Origin: Streptomyces calvus
Lineage (GTDB): Bacteria; Actinomycetota; Actinomycetes; Streptomycetales; Streptomycetaceae
DNA: 64,000 nucleotides
Reading direction: 5' to 3'
Assembly (NCBI RefSeq): GCF_006782915.1
Contig: NZ_VCNP01000032.1
Coordinates: 178,267 to 242,266, forward strand
Within the stretch, counting starts at the first letter, position 1; the number at the start of each line of letters is the position of its first letter. The translations under genes were made by a program, and so were the position numbers. The notes below the pieces were generated by a model. It saw only the letters and a list, made by a program, of their open reading frames with translations, made no database searches and was not told where the DNA came from. This document shows, piece by piece, positions 9,368-19,035 of the stretch.

Positions 9368-10585
9368 TCAGGCCCGCAGGCCCGCGGCCAGCCTGCGCAG
9401 TCCTTCCGCGATCTCGTCCGGGGTCTGGGTCACGAAGCACAGCCGCAGCGTGGCCCGGTCCGGCTCGCCGGGGTGGAAGGGGGCGCCGGGGACGTAGGCG
9501 ACGTCGTGCCGGACCACTTCGGGGAGCAGGGCCGTGGTGTCGTATCCGTCCGGCAGGCGGGCCCACAGGAACATGCCGCCCTCGGGGCGGGTCCACGTCG
9601 ATCCCTCGGGCAGGGCGGCGGGCAGGCCGGCGAGCATCGCGTCGCGGTGTGCGGCGTAGACGCCCGCGACGCGGCGGATGTGGGCGTCGAGGTCGCTGTC
9701 GGCCAGGTAGCGGGCGGCGGCGAGCTGGTTGACGGTGGGGGTGTGCAGGTCGGCGGCCTGCTTGGCGACGACGCAGGCGCGGCGCAGTTCCGCGGGCGCC
9801 CGCAGCCAGCCGAGGCGCAGTCCGGGCGCCATCACCTTGGAGAAGCTGCCGAGGAGCACGGTGCGGTCCTCGGCGCCGGGCAGGGCGGCGATCCACGGCT
9901 GCCGCTCGCCCTCGAAGCGCAGTTCGCCGTACGGGTCGTCCTCGACGATCCACAGTCCGCGCCGGGCGGCGACCTCGGCGACGGCGGCGCGGCGGGCGGC
10001 GGGCAGGGTGCGGCCGGTGGGGTTCTGGAAGGTGGGCACGGTGTAGAGGAACGTGGGCCGCTCACGCACCACGAGGTCCTCCAGCGCGGCCGGGTCGAGG
10101 CCGTGCTCGTCACCGGGAACGGCGACGACGCGTGCGCCGGCCATGCCGAACACCTGGAGTGCCGCCAGGTAGCAGGGGCTTTCCACCAGGACCGTGTCGC
10201 CGGGTTCGAGGAGGGCGGTGGCCAGCAGGGACAGTGCCTGCTGGGAGCCGGTGGTGATCAGCAGGTCGTCCGGGGCGGTGGCCAGGCCGTGTGCGCAGGT
10301 GCGGGCGGCGAGCGCGGCCCGCAGCGCGGGTTCGCCCTCGGTGGTGGAGTACTGCAGTGCCTGCGCGGGCGTCTCGGCGAGGACGGCCCGGTACGCCGCC
10401 GCTATGCCGGCGGCGTCGAACAGCTCCGGGGCCGGCAGCCCGCCCGCGAAGTTGATCACCTCGGGGCGGGCGGTGACGGCGAGGATGTCCCGTACGGGCG
10501 AGCCGCCGATCGACCGGATGCGCGCGGCGAGCGGCGGCGTGGCGGCGGGAGCGGTGGCGTCGGGCGGAAGCTGGGTCACGGTCAT
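9368..10585 (-). CDS. PLP-dependent aminotransferase, fold type I
   Basis: Soluble aminotransferase of 405 residues in the AAT-I / aminoadipate-type group (LysN, MocR-like catalytic domain without the GntR head). Visible hallmarks are VINFAGGLPAPELF near the N-terminus, LQYSTTEGEPALR, the NPTGRTLP substrate-carboxylate motif, EDDPYGELRFEG with the PLP-N1 Asp, and Lys250 in LLGSFSKVMAPGLRLGW as the Schiff-base lysine. The substrate cannot be told from sequence; 2-aminoadipate, branched-chain and aromatic amino acids are all possible in this group. It is not clearly in an operon. Confidence 0.87.
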   Translation of the reverse strand: MTVTQLPPDATAPAATPPLAARIRSIGGSPVRDILAVTARPEVINFAGGLPAPELFDAAGIAAAYRAVLAETPAQALQYSTTEGEPALRAALAARTCAHGLATAPDDLLITTGSQQALSLLATALLEPGDTVLVESPCYLAALQVFGMAGARVVAVPGDEHGLDPAALEDLVVRERPTFLYTVPTFQNPTGRTLPAARRAAVAEVAARRGLWIVEDDPYGELRFEGERQPWIAALPGAEDRTVLLGSFSKVMAPGLRLGWLRAPAELRRACVVAKQAADLHTPTVNQLAAARYLADSDLDAHIRRVAGVYAAHRDAMLAGLPAALPEGSTWTRPEGGMFLWARLPDGYDTTALLPEVVRHDVAYVPGAPFHPGEPDRATLRLCFVTQTPDEIAEGLRRLAAGLRA

Positions 10586-10661
10586 GCCGGAAGCCTAGGC
10601 ATCTACATGCCGCCTACAACTACCTTTCCGTGATGCGGACAGCCGCCCGTCGCCGCGTGCG

Positions 10662-12383
10662 CTACTCGACCTCCGTCGTGCCCTCCGGAACCCACTTCTC
10701 GCCGCCCAGCGGGAACTCGTACGCCGGGCGGCCGTTGTTGCCGCTGGTGTGGAAGGGGCGGCCGTTGTTGTCGACGGTGAGCGTGCCGCTGCGGGAGCCG
10801 CTGGACCACTTCAGCTCCAGGTACCAGCTGACGTCGTAGGCGGAGGCGTCGGCGGTGATGTAGTAGACCTCGGGGTCGGACTGGCTCACCTTGAACGGGA
10901 AGTCCTGTTGGCCGGACTCCGGCGTGACGGCCGGCCGGGCGGCGTCCAGGGCGACGCTGAAGGCGCGCTTCGGGACGTCGCCGCCGCAGCCGACGCCGGG
11001 ATAGCCCATGGCGAAGTCGTTCCAGGCGAGCGGCGACCGCTTGCCGGCGATCCGCACGGTGAGCGCGTCCACGACCACCGTGTCCGCGCCGGTGCCCTGC
11101 ACGGTGAGCCGCACCGACTGCTCGCCGGACGACACCGCGTCGAGCGCGCCGACCCAGCCCGGCGCGTCCTGCTCCGTCGGCGGCGGGGACACCTGGCTCG
11201 GCGGCCGGTTGACCAGGTACCGCTGCGAGCAGGGGTCCGGCCAGTCGTACGCCTCGACGCCCACGGTGAGCGGCACACCGCCCGCGCCGGCCGGGGCGCC
11301 CGGGGAGGAGGCGCGGGGTGCGGGCGCCGCGCCCCGGTCCTTGTCCCCGCTCCCGGCCGGTGCGGAGCCGGACGGGGACGGGGATCCGGACGCGGACGCC
11401 GACGCCGAAGCGGAGGGCGTGGCGGTGAGGGACGGCGAGGGCGCGGTCCGCCCGCCGTCGACGCTCGCGGCTCCGGCCGGCCCGCTCCGGCCGCCGCCCT
11501 CCGCCCCGCCGTCCGGCAGGCTCACGGCCAGCGCGACCCCGCCGAGCACGGCGGCCACCGCGATCCCGGCGAGTACGGCGGTACGGGTACGGCGGCGGGA
11601 GCGCGGGCGCGGTGCGGGATCGTCGGACCTCGGGATCTCGGGGACTTCGGCGGTCACCGGGACTCCGACGGCCTCCGGGACTCCGGCGGCCTCGCGGGCG
11701 TCAGCGGTCTCCGCGACACCAGCGGTCTCCGGAGCGACGGCTGGCCCCACGGCACCAACGGCTCCCGCTCCACCGGCTGATCCCGCTCCACCGGTTGATC
11801 CTGCTCCACCGGCTGGTCCCGCTCCACCGGCTGCTGCCGCTGCACCGGCTGGTCCCGCTCCACCGGCTGATCCGGCTGCACCGGCTGCTCCCGCTGTACC
11901 GGCTGCTCCTGCTGCACCGACTGTTCGTGCGGCATCGCCGGCCGACGCGGCATCGCCGGTCGGCGCGGTGCCGGTGGTCGGCGCGGCAGCGGTGGCCGCC
12001 GAGGCGGCGGCAGTCCCCGCCGCCTCCGCCGTTTCCCCGGCGTCCGTCTCCGCTCCCGTACGCGCCGCGCCCGCCGCCTCCGGCGTCCCCGTAGCCGCCG
12101 CTTCCGCCGCCCCCGCCGCCGTCGGCTTGCGTCCTCGCGTCGCGTCCGCCAGGACCCACCGCCGGTGCAGTTCGACCAGTTCCGCAGGGCGTGCCTTGCA
12201 CAGCCGGGCCAGTCGTTCCACCGGCGCGTAGTCCGTCGGCACCGCGTCCCCGTTGCAGTACCGGTGCAGGGTCGACGTACTCATGTGCAGCCGTTTGGCG
12301 AGCACCCCGTAACTCAGCCCGGAGCGCTCCTTCAAGTCCCGCAGCAGCGCGGCGAACTCCCCCGCGGACGTGTCTCCCGACAC
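10662..12383 (-). CDS. Membrane-anchored XRE-type HTH protein with collagen-like linker
   Basis: The N-terminus carries an XRE helix-turn-helix (about residues 5-65, LSYGVLAKRLHMSTSTLHRYCNG). A very Ala/Gly-rich linker of roughly 150 residues follows, with dozens of GxA/GGAG triplets resembling collagen, then an Arg-rich stop-transfer and one membrane helix (RTAVLAGIAVAAVLGGVALAVSL), a Ser/Pro spacer, and an extracytoplasmic domain of about 200 residues with paired Cys (DPCSQRYLVNRPP, VGCGGD). The layout suggests a one-component sensor with DNA binding inside and ligand binding outside. The chosen GTG start has GGGAGGAACA upstream; an earlier GTG at 12413 adds 10 residues. A palindrome lies just upstream. 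Confidence 0.82.
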   Translation of the reverse strand: MSGDTSAGEFAALLRDLKERSGLSYGVLAKRLHMSTSTLHRYCNGDAVPTDYAPVERLARLCKARPAELVELHRRWVLADATRGRKPTAAGAAEAAATGTPEAAGAARTGAETDAGETAEAAGTAAASAATAAAPTTGTAPTGDAASAGDAARTVGAAGAAGTAGAAGAAGSAGGAGPAGAAAAAGGAGPAGGAGSTGGAGSAGGAGAVGAVGPAVAPETAGVAETADAREAAGVPEAVGVPVTAEVPEIPRSDDPAPRPRSRRRTRTAVLAGIAVAAVLGGVALAVSLPDGGAEGGGRSGPAGAASVDGGRTAPSPSLTATPSASASASASGSPSPSGSAPAGSGDKDRGAAPAPRASSPGAPAGAGGVPLTVGVEAYDWPDPCSQRYLVNRPPSQVSPPPTEQDAPGWVGALDAVSSGEQSVRLTVQGTGADTVVVDALTVRIAGKRSPLAWNDFAMGYPGVGCGGDVPKRAFSVALDAARPAVTPESGQQDFPFKVSQSDPEVYYITADASAYDVSWYLELKWSSGSRSGTLTVDNNGRPFHTSGNNGRPAYEFPLGGEKWVPEGTTEVE

Positions 12384-12411
12384 TGTTCCTCCCACCCCCG
12401 TGTCCCATTCC

Positions 12412-12429
12412 ACCGTTCCAGGGAACGGT
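12412..12429. promoter_or_regulatory. 18-bp palindrome upstream of the HTH gene
   Basis: ACCGTTCC-AG-GGAACGGT is a perfect dyad 29 bp upstream of the HTH start, in the gap shared with the divergent lipoprotein gene. Its position suggests an operator for the adjacent XRE-type regulator, which is inference only. Confidence 0.45.
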
Positions 12430-12596
12430 TGTTTCCCCAGGTCAGAGCGGCGTGAGCGTTCCAGCGTCCCGGATCGCCGGTCGAGTGTGGCGGCCGGGAC
12501 GACTCACGCCGCAAGCTCTGGTCATCCAAGCACGCCGCTCCCGGGGTTCCGGTCGAGCGGCGGCGCGAAACACTCTTCCAGGACAAGGAATTCACC

Positions 12597-13343
12597 ATGC
12601 GCGCTTCCCGTATCCGCCTGCTCGCCGCCGCCGGTATCACCCTCGCCACGCTCTCCCTGACGGCCTGCCAGGACGGCACGGGCACGAAGGACGAGGGCGC
12701 GTCCGGGTCCACCGCCTCGGCGACGACCCCCGCGGACACGTCCTCGGACTCCCCGAAGGACAGCACCGGCTCGGACGCCGCACAGGACGACTCCGCCTCC
12801 GAGGGCCACTCCCAGGCCGGCGGAAGCAAGGGCACCGGCAGCAACACGGGCAACGGCGAGGGCGGCGACAAGTCGGCCGGATCCGGCACCACTTCGGGCT
12901 CCGGCGACGCCGAGACCCGCGTCGCCTGCAACGGCTCCAACACCACCGTCACCGTGCAGCCCGTCAGCCGTCCCCTCAACCACATGCTGATCACCGTCAA
13001 GAACACCGGCTCCAAGCCCTGCGACCTGACCTACTACCCGGTGCTCCGCTTCGACGAGATGCAGTGGGTGCCGCAGCCGATCGAGGCCTCGAAGCCGCAG
13101 TCGGTGGTCGGTATCGCCCCGGGCGAGTCGGCCTACGCGGGTGCGCTGCTGGCCTCCGCCGACGGCAGCGGCGAAGGCGGCACCACGGGCCACAAGCTGA
13201 CCGTCGGCTTCCAGGGCCGTACCCCGAACAGCAGCGGCGGCCCGTCCGCGACCCCGTCCCTGCCGGCGAAGGGCGTCTACTACGACAGCAGCATGGCCGT
13301 GACGTACTGGCAGCAGTCGATGGACGAGGCCCTGTCCCACTGA
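12597..13343 (+). CDS. DUF4232 lipoprotein
   Basis: Lipoprotein of 248 residues with signal peptide MRASRIRLLAAAGITLATLSLTAC (lipobox LTAC). A Ser/Gly/Asp/Thr-rich linker of about 75 residues leads to a DUF4232 domain of about 130 residues that starts at TRVACNGSNTTVTVQP and contains the paired Cys segment NTGSKPCDLTYYP; it folds as a beta-sandwich in the family. Function is unknown. AAGGA precedes the ATG. It is divergent from the membrane HTH gene, so that protein could regulate it. A second DUF4232 lipoprotein lies at 20941. Confidence 0.85.
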   Translation: MRASRIRLLAAAGITLATLSLTACQDGTGTKDEGASGSTASATTPADTSSDSPKDSTGSDAAQDDSASEGHSQAGGSKGTGSNTGNGEGGDKSAGSGTTSGSGDAETRVACNGSNTTVTVQPVSRPLNHMLITVKNTGSKPCDLTYYPVLRFDEMQWVPQPIEASKPQSVVGIAPGESAYAGALLASADGSGEGGTTGHKLTVGFQGRTPNSSGGPSATPSLPAKGVYYDSSMAVTYWQQSMDEALSH

Positions 13344-13383
13344 ACGGACGACGCGCCGCCCCGCCGGGGCGACGCGTCTGTCG

Positions 13384-13409
13384 CACCGGGACGGACACCC
13401 GTCCCGGTG
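13384..13409. terminator. Hairpin between convergent lipoprotein gene and hemB
   Basis: A perfect 11-bp stem (13384-13394 with 13399-13409) with a 4-base loop lies 7 bp past the hemB stop. A weaker GC hairpin lies at about 13350-13375, after the lipoprotein stop. Together they probably end both genes. Confidence 0.75.
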
Positions 13410-13415
13410 AGCGGT

Positions 13416-14411
13416 CTACCGTCCGAGCTTCTGGGCCACCTCGGTGGCCCAGTAGGTGAGGACGTTCCGCGCGCCGGCCCGCTTGATGCCGGTCAGCGTC
13501 TCCAGGATCGCCCGGTCCCGGTCGATCCAGCCCTTCTCGGCGGCGGCCTCGATCATCGAGTACTCACCGGAGATCTGGTACGCCGCCACCGGCACGTCCA
13601 CCGCGTCCGCGACCCGGGCCAGGATGTCGAGGTAGGGGCCGGCCGGCTTGACCATCACCATGTCGGCGCCCTCCTCCAGGTCGAGCGCCAGCTCGCGCAG
13701 CGACTCGCGGACGTTCGCCGGGTCCTGCTGGTACGTCTTGCGGTCGCCCCGCAGCGAGGAGGCGACGGCCTCCCGGAACGGCCCGTAGAAGGCCGAGGCG
13801 TACTTGGCGGTGTAGGCGAGGATGGCGACGTCCTCCCGGCCGATCTGGTCGAGGGCGTCGCGGACGACGCCGATCTGCCCGTCCATCATCCCGCTGGGGC
13901 CGACCACATGGGCGCCGGCGTCGGCCTGTACCTGCGCCATCTCGGCGTACCGTTCGAGCGTGGCGTCGTTGTCGACCCGCCCCTGCTCGTCCAGCACCCC
14001 GCAGTGCCCGTGGTCCGTCGTCTCGTCGAGGCACAGGTCGGACATGACGAGCAGGTCGTCGCCGACCTCGGCCCGCACGTCGCGCAGGGCGACCTGGAGG
14101 ATGCCGTCCGGGTCGGTCCCGGGCGTGCCGAGGGCGTCCTTCTTGGACTCCTCGGGCACACCGAACACCATGATCCCGGAGACCCCGGCCGCGACGGCCT
14201 CCGCCGCCGCCTTCTTCAGGCTGTCGCGCGTGTGCTGCACGACGCCCGGCATCGACGCGATGGGCACCGGTTCGCTCACGCCCTCGCGGACGAAGGCGGG
14301 CAGGATGAGGTCGGCGGGGTGGAGCCGGGTCTCGGCGACCATCCGACGCATCGCGGGGGTGGTGCGCAGACGCCGCGGTCGCGTGCCGGGGAAGGATCCG
14401 TACGTCGTCAT
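13416..14411 (-). CDS. hemB: Porphobilinogen synthase (5-aminolevulinate dehydratase)
   Basis: Condenses two 5-aminolevulinate molecules to porphobilinogen, the second committed step of haem, sirohaem and B12 synthesis. The 331-residue protein has the metal-site segment [16 protein letters not shown] and the two active-site lysines in [17 protein letters not shown] and [14 protein letters not shown], with the end signature [12 protein letters not shown]. It is a stand-alone unit about 12 kb from the rex-hemACD operon; the genes between are accessory. The frame stays open well upstream on this strand, but the ATG at 14411 is the natural start ([16 protein letters not shown]). Confidence 0.97.
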   Translation of the reverse strand: MTTYGSFPGTRPRRLRTTPAMRRMVAETRLHPADLILPAFVREGVSEPVPIASMPGVVQHTRDSLKKAAAEAVAAGVSGIMVFGVPEESKKDALGTPGTDPDGILQVALRDVRAEVGDDLLVMSDLCLDETTDHGHCGVLDEQGRVDNDATLERYAEMAQVQADAGAHVVGPSGMMDGQIGVVRDALDQIGREDVAILAYTAKYASAFYGPFREAVASSLRGDRKTYQQDPANVRESLRELALDLEEGADMVMVKPAGPYLDILARVADAVDVPVAAYQISGEYSMIEAAAEKGWIDRDRAILETLTGIKRAGARNVLTYWATEVAQKLGR

Positions 14412-14639
14412 GGCACCTACGCTACGCCCGCCCCACGCGTGCCTTTGCCGACGCGGAGTCGGCGGGCGGACCCCGCGTGCGGGCCTCCGGCCGGGGGCCC
14501 ATGCTGGGGGGAGGGACCGGCACGGCCGGCCCCGTACGAGGACGGACCCCGACGACCGCTCGCCTCCCGCCACACGCCGACGCCCGACCAGCAGTCCGCC
14601 GCCGTCCCTCCGCTCCGTACGCGCGTCGCGGAGGACGCC

Positions 14640-16016
14640 ATGACCACCACGCACCACACTCCCGACCTGTTCGCCCTCTCGGAGGTCCGCGGCCCGGTCC
14701 TGCGCCCCGGCGACGAGGGCTACGCCGAGGAGGTCACCGGTTTCAACCTGGCCGCCCTGCACACGCCCGACGTGGTCGTGGCCGCGACCGGCGCCGACGA
14801 CGTCGTGACCGCGCTGCGCTGGGCGTCGGCCACGGGCACGCCGGTCGCCGTCCAGGCCACCGGCCACGGCGCCAACTTCCCCATCCCGCACGGCCTGCTG
14901 ATCAGCACGGCCCGGATGACCGACGTACGGGTGGACCCGCGGCGGCGCACGGCGACGGTGGCCGCGGGCGCGAAGTGGCGGGACGTGCTGGCCGCGTCCG
15001 CGTCGCACGGGCTGGCCCCGCTCAACGGCACGTCCACGGACGCGGGCGCGGTCGGCTACACGGTGGGCGGCGGCCTGCCGGTGCTCGGCCGGACCTACGG
15101 CTACGCCGCCGACCTGGTCCGCTCCTTCCAGGCCGTCACGCCCGGGGAGCCGCTCCGGGAGACGGATCCCGACCACGAACCGGAGCTGTTCTGGGCGCTG
15201 CGCGGCGGCAAGGGCAACGTCGCCGTGGTGACGTCCATGGTCATCGAACTGCTCCCGCTGAGCACGGTGCTCGGCGGCGGCCTCCACTACGCCGGCGAGC
15301 ACGCCGAGACCGTGCTGAACACCTGGGTGGACTGGACGAGGACCGTCCCCGAGCAGATGAACAGCGCGTTCGCCGTCCTGCGGCTGCCGCCCATCCCGCA
15401 GCTGCCCGCGGAACTGCGCGGCGGCTTCTGGGCGCGCGTCGCGGTCACCTGGACCGGTGACCCGGCCGACGGCGAGAAGCTGCTGGAACCGCTCCGGGCC
15501 GCCGCGCCGGTGGCCGTCGACCTGGTGCGGGAGATGCCGTACACGGAGGTGGACGGCATCCACATGGAACCGCAGGATCCGCTGCCGGCCCGTGAGTCGT
15601 GCTCGCTGCTGCGCGAGCTGACGCCGGAGGCGGTGCGCGCCTTCCTGGACCAGGTGGGTCCCGCCGTCCCCGACTGTCCTCTGCTGGCCGCGCAGATCCG
15701 GCACATGGGCGGCGCGCTGTCCCGTCCCGCGCGGACGGAGGACGCGATCTGCGCCCGTGACGCGGGCCACCTGCTGGAGGCCGTCGCCGTCATCCCCGCC
15801 CCGCCCGACGCCGAGGCGGTCGAACGCGCCACGACCGCCCTGCACTCCGCGATGGCCCCGTACGGCACGGGCCGCACCATGGTCAACATCCACGGCACTC
15901 CGGGCGACGCCGCGGACCGCGCGCGGGCCTGGACCCCTCAGGTGCTCGAGCGGCTGCGCCGCGCCAAGCGGACCTACGACCCGGCGAACCTGCTGCGCTT
16001 CGGCCACACCGTGTGA
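14640..16016 (+). CDS. FAD-linked oxidoreductase, berberine-bridge type
   Basis: Flavoprotein of 458 residues in the VAO/PCMH family. The FAD-binding domain contains [11 protein letters not shown], whose His is the expected 8-alpha-histidyl FAD link, and [19 protein letters not shown], where bicovalent enzymes carry a Cys; none is seen here, so attachment is probably monocovalent. [23 protein letters not shown] and the C-terminal BBE motif [13 protein letters not shown] are typical. Such enzymes oxidise sugars, alkaloids or polyketides, and the substrate here is unknown. GGAGGACGCC lies before the ATG. Much longer reading frames overlap on both strands and are shadows. Confidence 0.88.
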   Translation: MTTTHHTPDLFALSEVRGPVLRPGDEGYAEEVTGFNLAALHTPDVVVAATGADDVVTALRWASATGTPVAVQATGHGANFPIPHGLLISTARMTDVRVDPRRRTATVAAGAKWRDVLAASASHGLAPLNGTSTDAGAVGYTVGGGLPVLGRTYGYAADLVRSFQAVTPGEPLRETDPDHEPELFWALRGGKGNVAVVTSMVIELLPLSTVLGGGLHYAGEHAETVLNTWVDWTRTVPEQMNSAFAVLRLPPIPQLPAELRGGFWARVAVTWTGDPADGEKLLEPLRAAAPVAVDLVREMPYTEVDGIHMEPQDPLPARESCSLLRELTPEAVRAFLDQVGPAVPDCPLLAAQIRHMGGALSRPARTEDAICARDAGHLLEAVAVIPAPPDAEAVERATTALHSAMAPYGTGRTMVNIHGTPGDAADRARAWTPQVLERLRRAKRTYDPANLLRFGHTV

Positions 16017-16092
16017 TGCCCGCGGGCCGTGCGGCGTGTTTGACTACGGCTCCGCGTCCGTGTCGGCGGCGCGAGGACGAGGGGGACGCACG

Positions 16093-16653
16093 ATGGAGCA
16101 CGGCACCGGCGGGACCGCCACGGACGGCGGCTGGGCCCACGAGCACCGCTACGACGTGCTGCTGGCCACGCCCGCCGTCCACGAGGCGGTCCGGCGCAAC
16201 GCCGCCCGGGCCCGCCGGCCGATGAGCGCGCAGGAGTTCCTGTCCCGGGCCGCCTCGCTGACGCCGCTGGTGGGCGCGCCGATGCTCGGCGGGGCCGAGC
16301 GCGGCCGGCGCCTCGGGCTCGCGCTGCGGCTGCGGACCGGCAGGACCCGCGAGGCCGAACTGCCGGTGCCCGTGGGCCGGGTCCTCGCCGCCGTCCTGTG
16401 CTCGCTGGCGCTGCGCGCGCAGGAGGTGCGCGCGGTGGCGCAGCACGAGGACGGCTGCACCCTGACCGCGGACATCCCCTCCGACGCGAGGACCTTCGGC
16501 GGGGTGCTGGAGGTGTGCGTCACCCGTGCCGCCCCGGGCACGACGTCGGTGCGCGCGAAGGCGGAGATCCCCGGCCAGCTCATCGACTGGGGCACCAGCC
16601 GGCGGACCCTGGACACCCTCCTCGCCGACCTGAACGCCCCGGACCTCGGGTAG
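16093..16653 (+). CDS. Hypothetical protein, soluble
   Basis: Protein of 186 residues starting at ATG 16093 after AGGGGGACG. No signal peptide or membrane helix is evident. Two stretches stand out: an Arg/Leu-rich segment (AERGRRLGLALRLRTGRTREAELPVPVGRVLAAVLCSLALRAQEV) and a C-terminal QLIDWGTSRRTLDTLLADLN. I do not recognise a family. It lies 76 bp after the flavoprotein and 37 bp before a dehydrogenase on the same strand, so the three may be co-transcribed. Confidence 0.65.
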   Translation: MEHGTGGTATDGGWAHEHRYDVLLATPAVHEAVRRNAARARRPMSAQEFLSRAASLTPLVGAPMLGGAERGRRLGLALRLRTGRTREAELPVPVGRVLAAVLCSLALRAQEVRAVAQHEDGCTLTADIPSDARTFGGVLEVCVTRAAPGTTSVRAKAEIPGQLIDWGTSRRTLDTLLADLNAPDLG

Positions 16654-16690
16654 GGCCTGTCCGTCCGCCTTTTCCACGGAGAGGAACACC

Positions 16691-17650
16691 ATGCGGCTGC
16701 GCTGTGCCGTGCTCGACGACTTCCAGGACATCGCCACCACGATCGCCGACTGGAGCCCCGTCCGGGACCGGGTGGAGGTCACCTCCTTCACCGGGCACTT
16801 CGCCACCGAGGACGAACTGGCCACCGCGCTCGCGGACTTCGACATCGCGGTGACGCTGCGGGAACGCGTGCCGTTCCCGGCGTCGCTGCTCGACCGGCTG
16901 CCCCGGCTGAAGCTGCTCGTCGCCTCCGGCATGCGCAACTCGGTCATCGACTACGCGGCGGCCGGACGCAACGGCGTCACCGTCTGCGGCACGCAGAGTT
17001 CCGCCGTGCCGCCGGTGGAGCTGACCTGGGCGCTGCTGCTGGGACTGGCCCGCGGCCTCGTCACCGAGCACCACGCGCTGCGCACGGGCGGCCCGTGGCA
17101 GTCGACGGTCGGCGCGGACCTGCACGGCAGCCGCCTCGGCCTGATCGGCCTGGGCAGGATCGGCAGCCGGGTCGCGGCGGTGGGGCTCGCGTTCGGCATG
17201 GAGGTCACGGCGTGGAGCCCGCACCTCACCAGGGAGCGCACGGACGAGGTGGGCGTGGAACTGGCGTCCTCCAAGGAGGAGTTGCTGCGCACCAGCGACT
17301 TCGTGTCGCTGCACCTGGTGCTGGGCGAGAGCACCCGGGGCCTGCTGGGCGCCGCCGAACTGGCCCTGCTGAAGCCGACCGCGTACCTGGTGAACACCTC
17401 CCGCGCGGCGCTGGTCGACCAGGAGGCGCTGCTGGCGGCGCTGCGGGAGGGCCGGATCGCGGGCGCCGGTGTCGACGTCTTCGACACCGAGCCGCTGCCG
17501 GCCGACCATCCGATGCGCACCGCGCCCCGTCTGCTGGCCACGCCGCACCTCGGTTACGTGTCCCGGGCCAACTACCGCACGTACTACACGCAGGCCGTCG
17601 AGGACATCACGGCCTGGCTCGACGGCTCCCCGGTCCGCCGCCTCGGCTGA
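16691..17650 (+). CDS. D-2-hydroxyacid dehydrogenase
   Basis: NAD(P)-dependent oxidoreductase of 319 residues interconverting 2-oxoacids and D-2-hydroxyacids. The Rossmann domain shows GLIGLGRIGSRVAAVGLAFGMEV. Catalytic positions are Arg in VNTSRAALVDQEALLAAL, Glu in VDVFDTEPLP and His in LATPHLGYVSR. AGAGG precedes the ATG. The exact substrate is not evident (glyoxylate, phenylpyruvate and phosphoglycerate are options in the family). It is downstream of the flavoprotein and the hypothetical gene. Confidence 0.9.
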   Translation: MRLRCAVLDDFQDIATTIADWSPVRDRVEVTSFTGHFATEDELATALADFDIAVTLRERVPFPASLLDRLPRLKLLVASGMRNSVIDYAAAGRNGVTVCGTQSSAVPPVELTWALLLGLARGLVTEHHALRTGGPWQSTVGADLHGSRLGLIGLGRIGSRVAAVGLAFGMEVTAWSPHLTRERTDEVGVELASSKEELLRTSDFVSLHLVLGESTRGLLGAAELALLKPTAYLVNTSRAALVDQEALLAALREGRIAGAGVDVFDTEPLPADHPMRTAPRLLATPHLGYVSRANYRTYYTQAVEDITAWLDGSPVRRLG

Positions 17651-17698
17651 CGCCTGCGGAGCGCGTCGCCGGGGCGGCGGGACCGTGACGGGCAGGGG

Positions 17699-18178
17699 TC
17701 AGAACTCACTGGCGGGGAACACCCGCCACACCTGGGCCAGGTGCACGCCGCCGCCCCACAGGCGGGTCAGGCCCAGCAGTTTGTCGTTGAGCTGGTGGTG
17801 GTCGGCGATGGCGAGCGCGAAGCGCGGGTGCACGACGGAGACGATGACGTAGCTGTCGGAGCTGACGTCCTGGCGGACCAGCCGCCAGTTCTGGTGGAGG
17901 CTGTCGGTGCGTTCCTGAAGGGTGACGATGTCGGAGTGCTTGGCGCCGACGGTCAGGCAGCGGCGGTTGGCGTACGACTCGATCCGTGCGGTCCCGTCCC
18001 CGTTCTCCACGAGGTACCACATGTGGCCGGTGGTGTTCTTCCGGAACGGGAACTCGGCCCAGGTCTGCACGTGGTTGTTGACGCCGTCATGCCAGTCGTT
18101 GCACATGAAGTACGTCCCGGTGACGTGGTGGGACATGCCCACCGCGCCGATGGGCAGCGCCGTGATCAGGTCAGGCAC
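17699..18178 (-). CDS. Stand-alone ricin-like beta-trefoil protein
   Basis: Protein of 159 residues, apparently all one beta-trefoil: NGDGTARIESYANRRCLTVGAKHSDIVTLQ resembles a ricin-B repeat, followed by a QNWRLV repeat end (the Q-x-W signature) and a second AQVWRVF. There is no signal peptide and no attached enzyme domain, which is unusual since most Streptomyces trefoils decorate secreted hydrolases. The start is GTG with GAGGAG six bases upstream. It could be an intracellular lectin or protease-inhibitor-like fold. Sugar binding cannot be inferred. Confidence 0.68.
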   Translation of the reverse strand: MPDLITALPIGAVGMSHHVTGTYFMCNDWHDGVNNHVQTWAEFPFRKNTTGHMWYLVENGDGTARIESYANRRCLTVGAKHSDIVTLQERTDSLHQNWRLVRQDVSSDSYVIVSVVHPRFALAIADHHQLNDKLLGLTRLWGGGVHLAQVWRVFPASEF

Positions 18179-18357
18179 GAGTGACTCCTCGTCTCTCGGT
18201 CGTGGGCCGAAAAGCCCCGTACACCAAGAGCCTTGACGGGTCGTCAGCTCCTCAACCGGCGGGCCGATTCACGCGGCCGGCCGGTGCGCCCGTCCGCACC
18301 CCGGGCGCGGCGGCGTACCCCGCGTGCACACCGGCACACGGCGGACCCCCGTACGCC

Positions 18358-19035
18358 TCACGTCCCGCCGGTCGTCCCCAGCACCCGCCGCACGAACTCG
18401 CCGAGCCGGGCGCGCAGTTCCTCCCGTCCGGTTCCGTGCGTTCCCGCGACGTACTCGACCAGGTCGGCGCGTACGGCGGCGAGCAGGGCGTGTGCGGTGA
18501 AGTCGGCGTCGGGCGGGTCGAGGAGGTCGGCCAGGGCGGAGCGCAGCAGGGCGTGCCACCGCTCGTAGTGCTCCGCCCGGTAGGGGCTGTCGCCGCCCGT
18601 TCCCTCCAGCGCCAGCGCAAGGTGGCGGTGGTCGAACTTGAAGCAGAGGACGGCGTCGAGCAGCGCGGGCACCCGTTCCAGCGGCGGCGTGCCGGGGCCG
18701 AGCGGCGGCGGCCCTTCGGCCACCGCGCGCTCCAGCGGTTCGAGCCGTGCCGCGTACAGCGCGCGGATCAGTGCCGTGCGGTCGCCGAACGCGCGGAACA
18801 GCGTGCCCTTGCCGACACCGGCCGCCGCCGCGACGTCGGACATGGTGACGTCCTCGGGGCTCGCGCAGCGGGCGAAGAGGTCGTCCGCCGCGGCGAGCAG
18901 CGCCGCCCGGTTGCGCGCCGCGTCCTTGCGGGGCTTGCGCGCGTGCGCGCCGCCGCCCGCTTCCGTCTCCACGGTCACCTTCCGCTCCACCGTCACCTGC
19001 CGCCGCCTTCCCGCACTCCCGCCACCTTCCCGCAT
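18358..19035 (-). CDS. TetR family repressor
   Basis: Repressor of 225 residues if started at the ATG at 19035; internal GTG codons nearer the HTH (about 18990) are equally possible because no strong ribosome site separates them. The TetR HTH is RNRAALLAAADDLFARCASPEDVTMSDVAAAAGVGKGTLFRAFGDRTALI, followed by an all-helical ligand domain. It is divergent from a SnoaL/NmrA gene pair, and the gap holds two matching 17-bp palindromes, so autoregulation and control of the pair are likely. The ligand is unknown, perhaps an NmrA/SnoaL substrate such as a quinone or aromatic compound. Confidence 0.88.
   Translation of the reverse strand: MREGGGSAGRRRQVTVERKVTVETEAGGGAHARKPRKDAARNRAALLAAADDLFARCASPEDVTMSDVAAAAGVGKGTLFRAFGDRTALIRALYAARLEPLERAVAEGPPPLGPGTPPLERVPALLDAVLCFKFDHRHLALALEGTGGDSPYRAEHYERWHALLRSALADLLDPPDADFTAHALLAAVRADLVEYVAGTHGTGREELRARLGEFVRRVLGTTGGT

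Noticed and set aside
13407..14639. Plus-strand extension of the FAD oxidoreductase frame
   Set aside because: It runs opposite hemB and is a high-GC shadow; the oxidoreductase starts at ATG 14640 with GGAGGACGCC.
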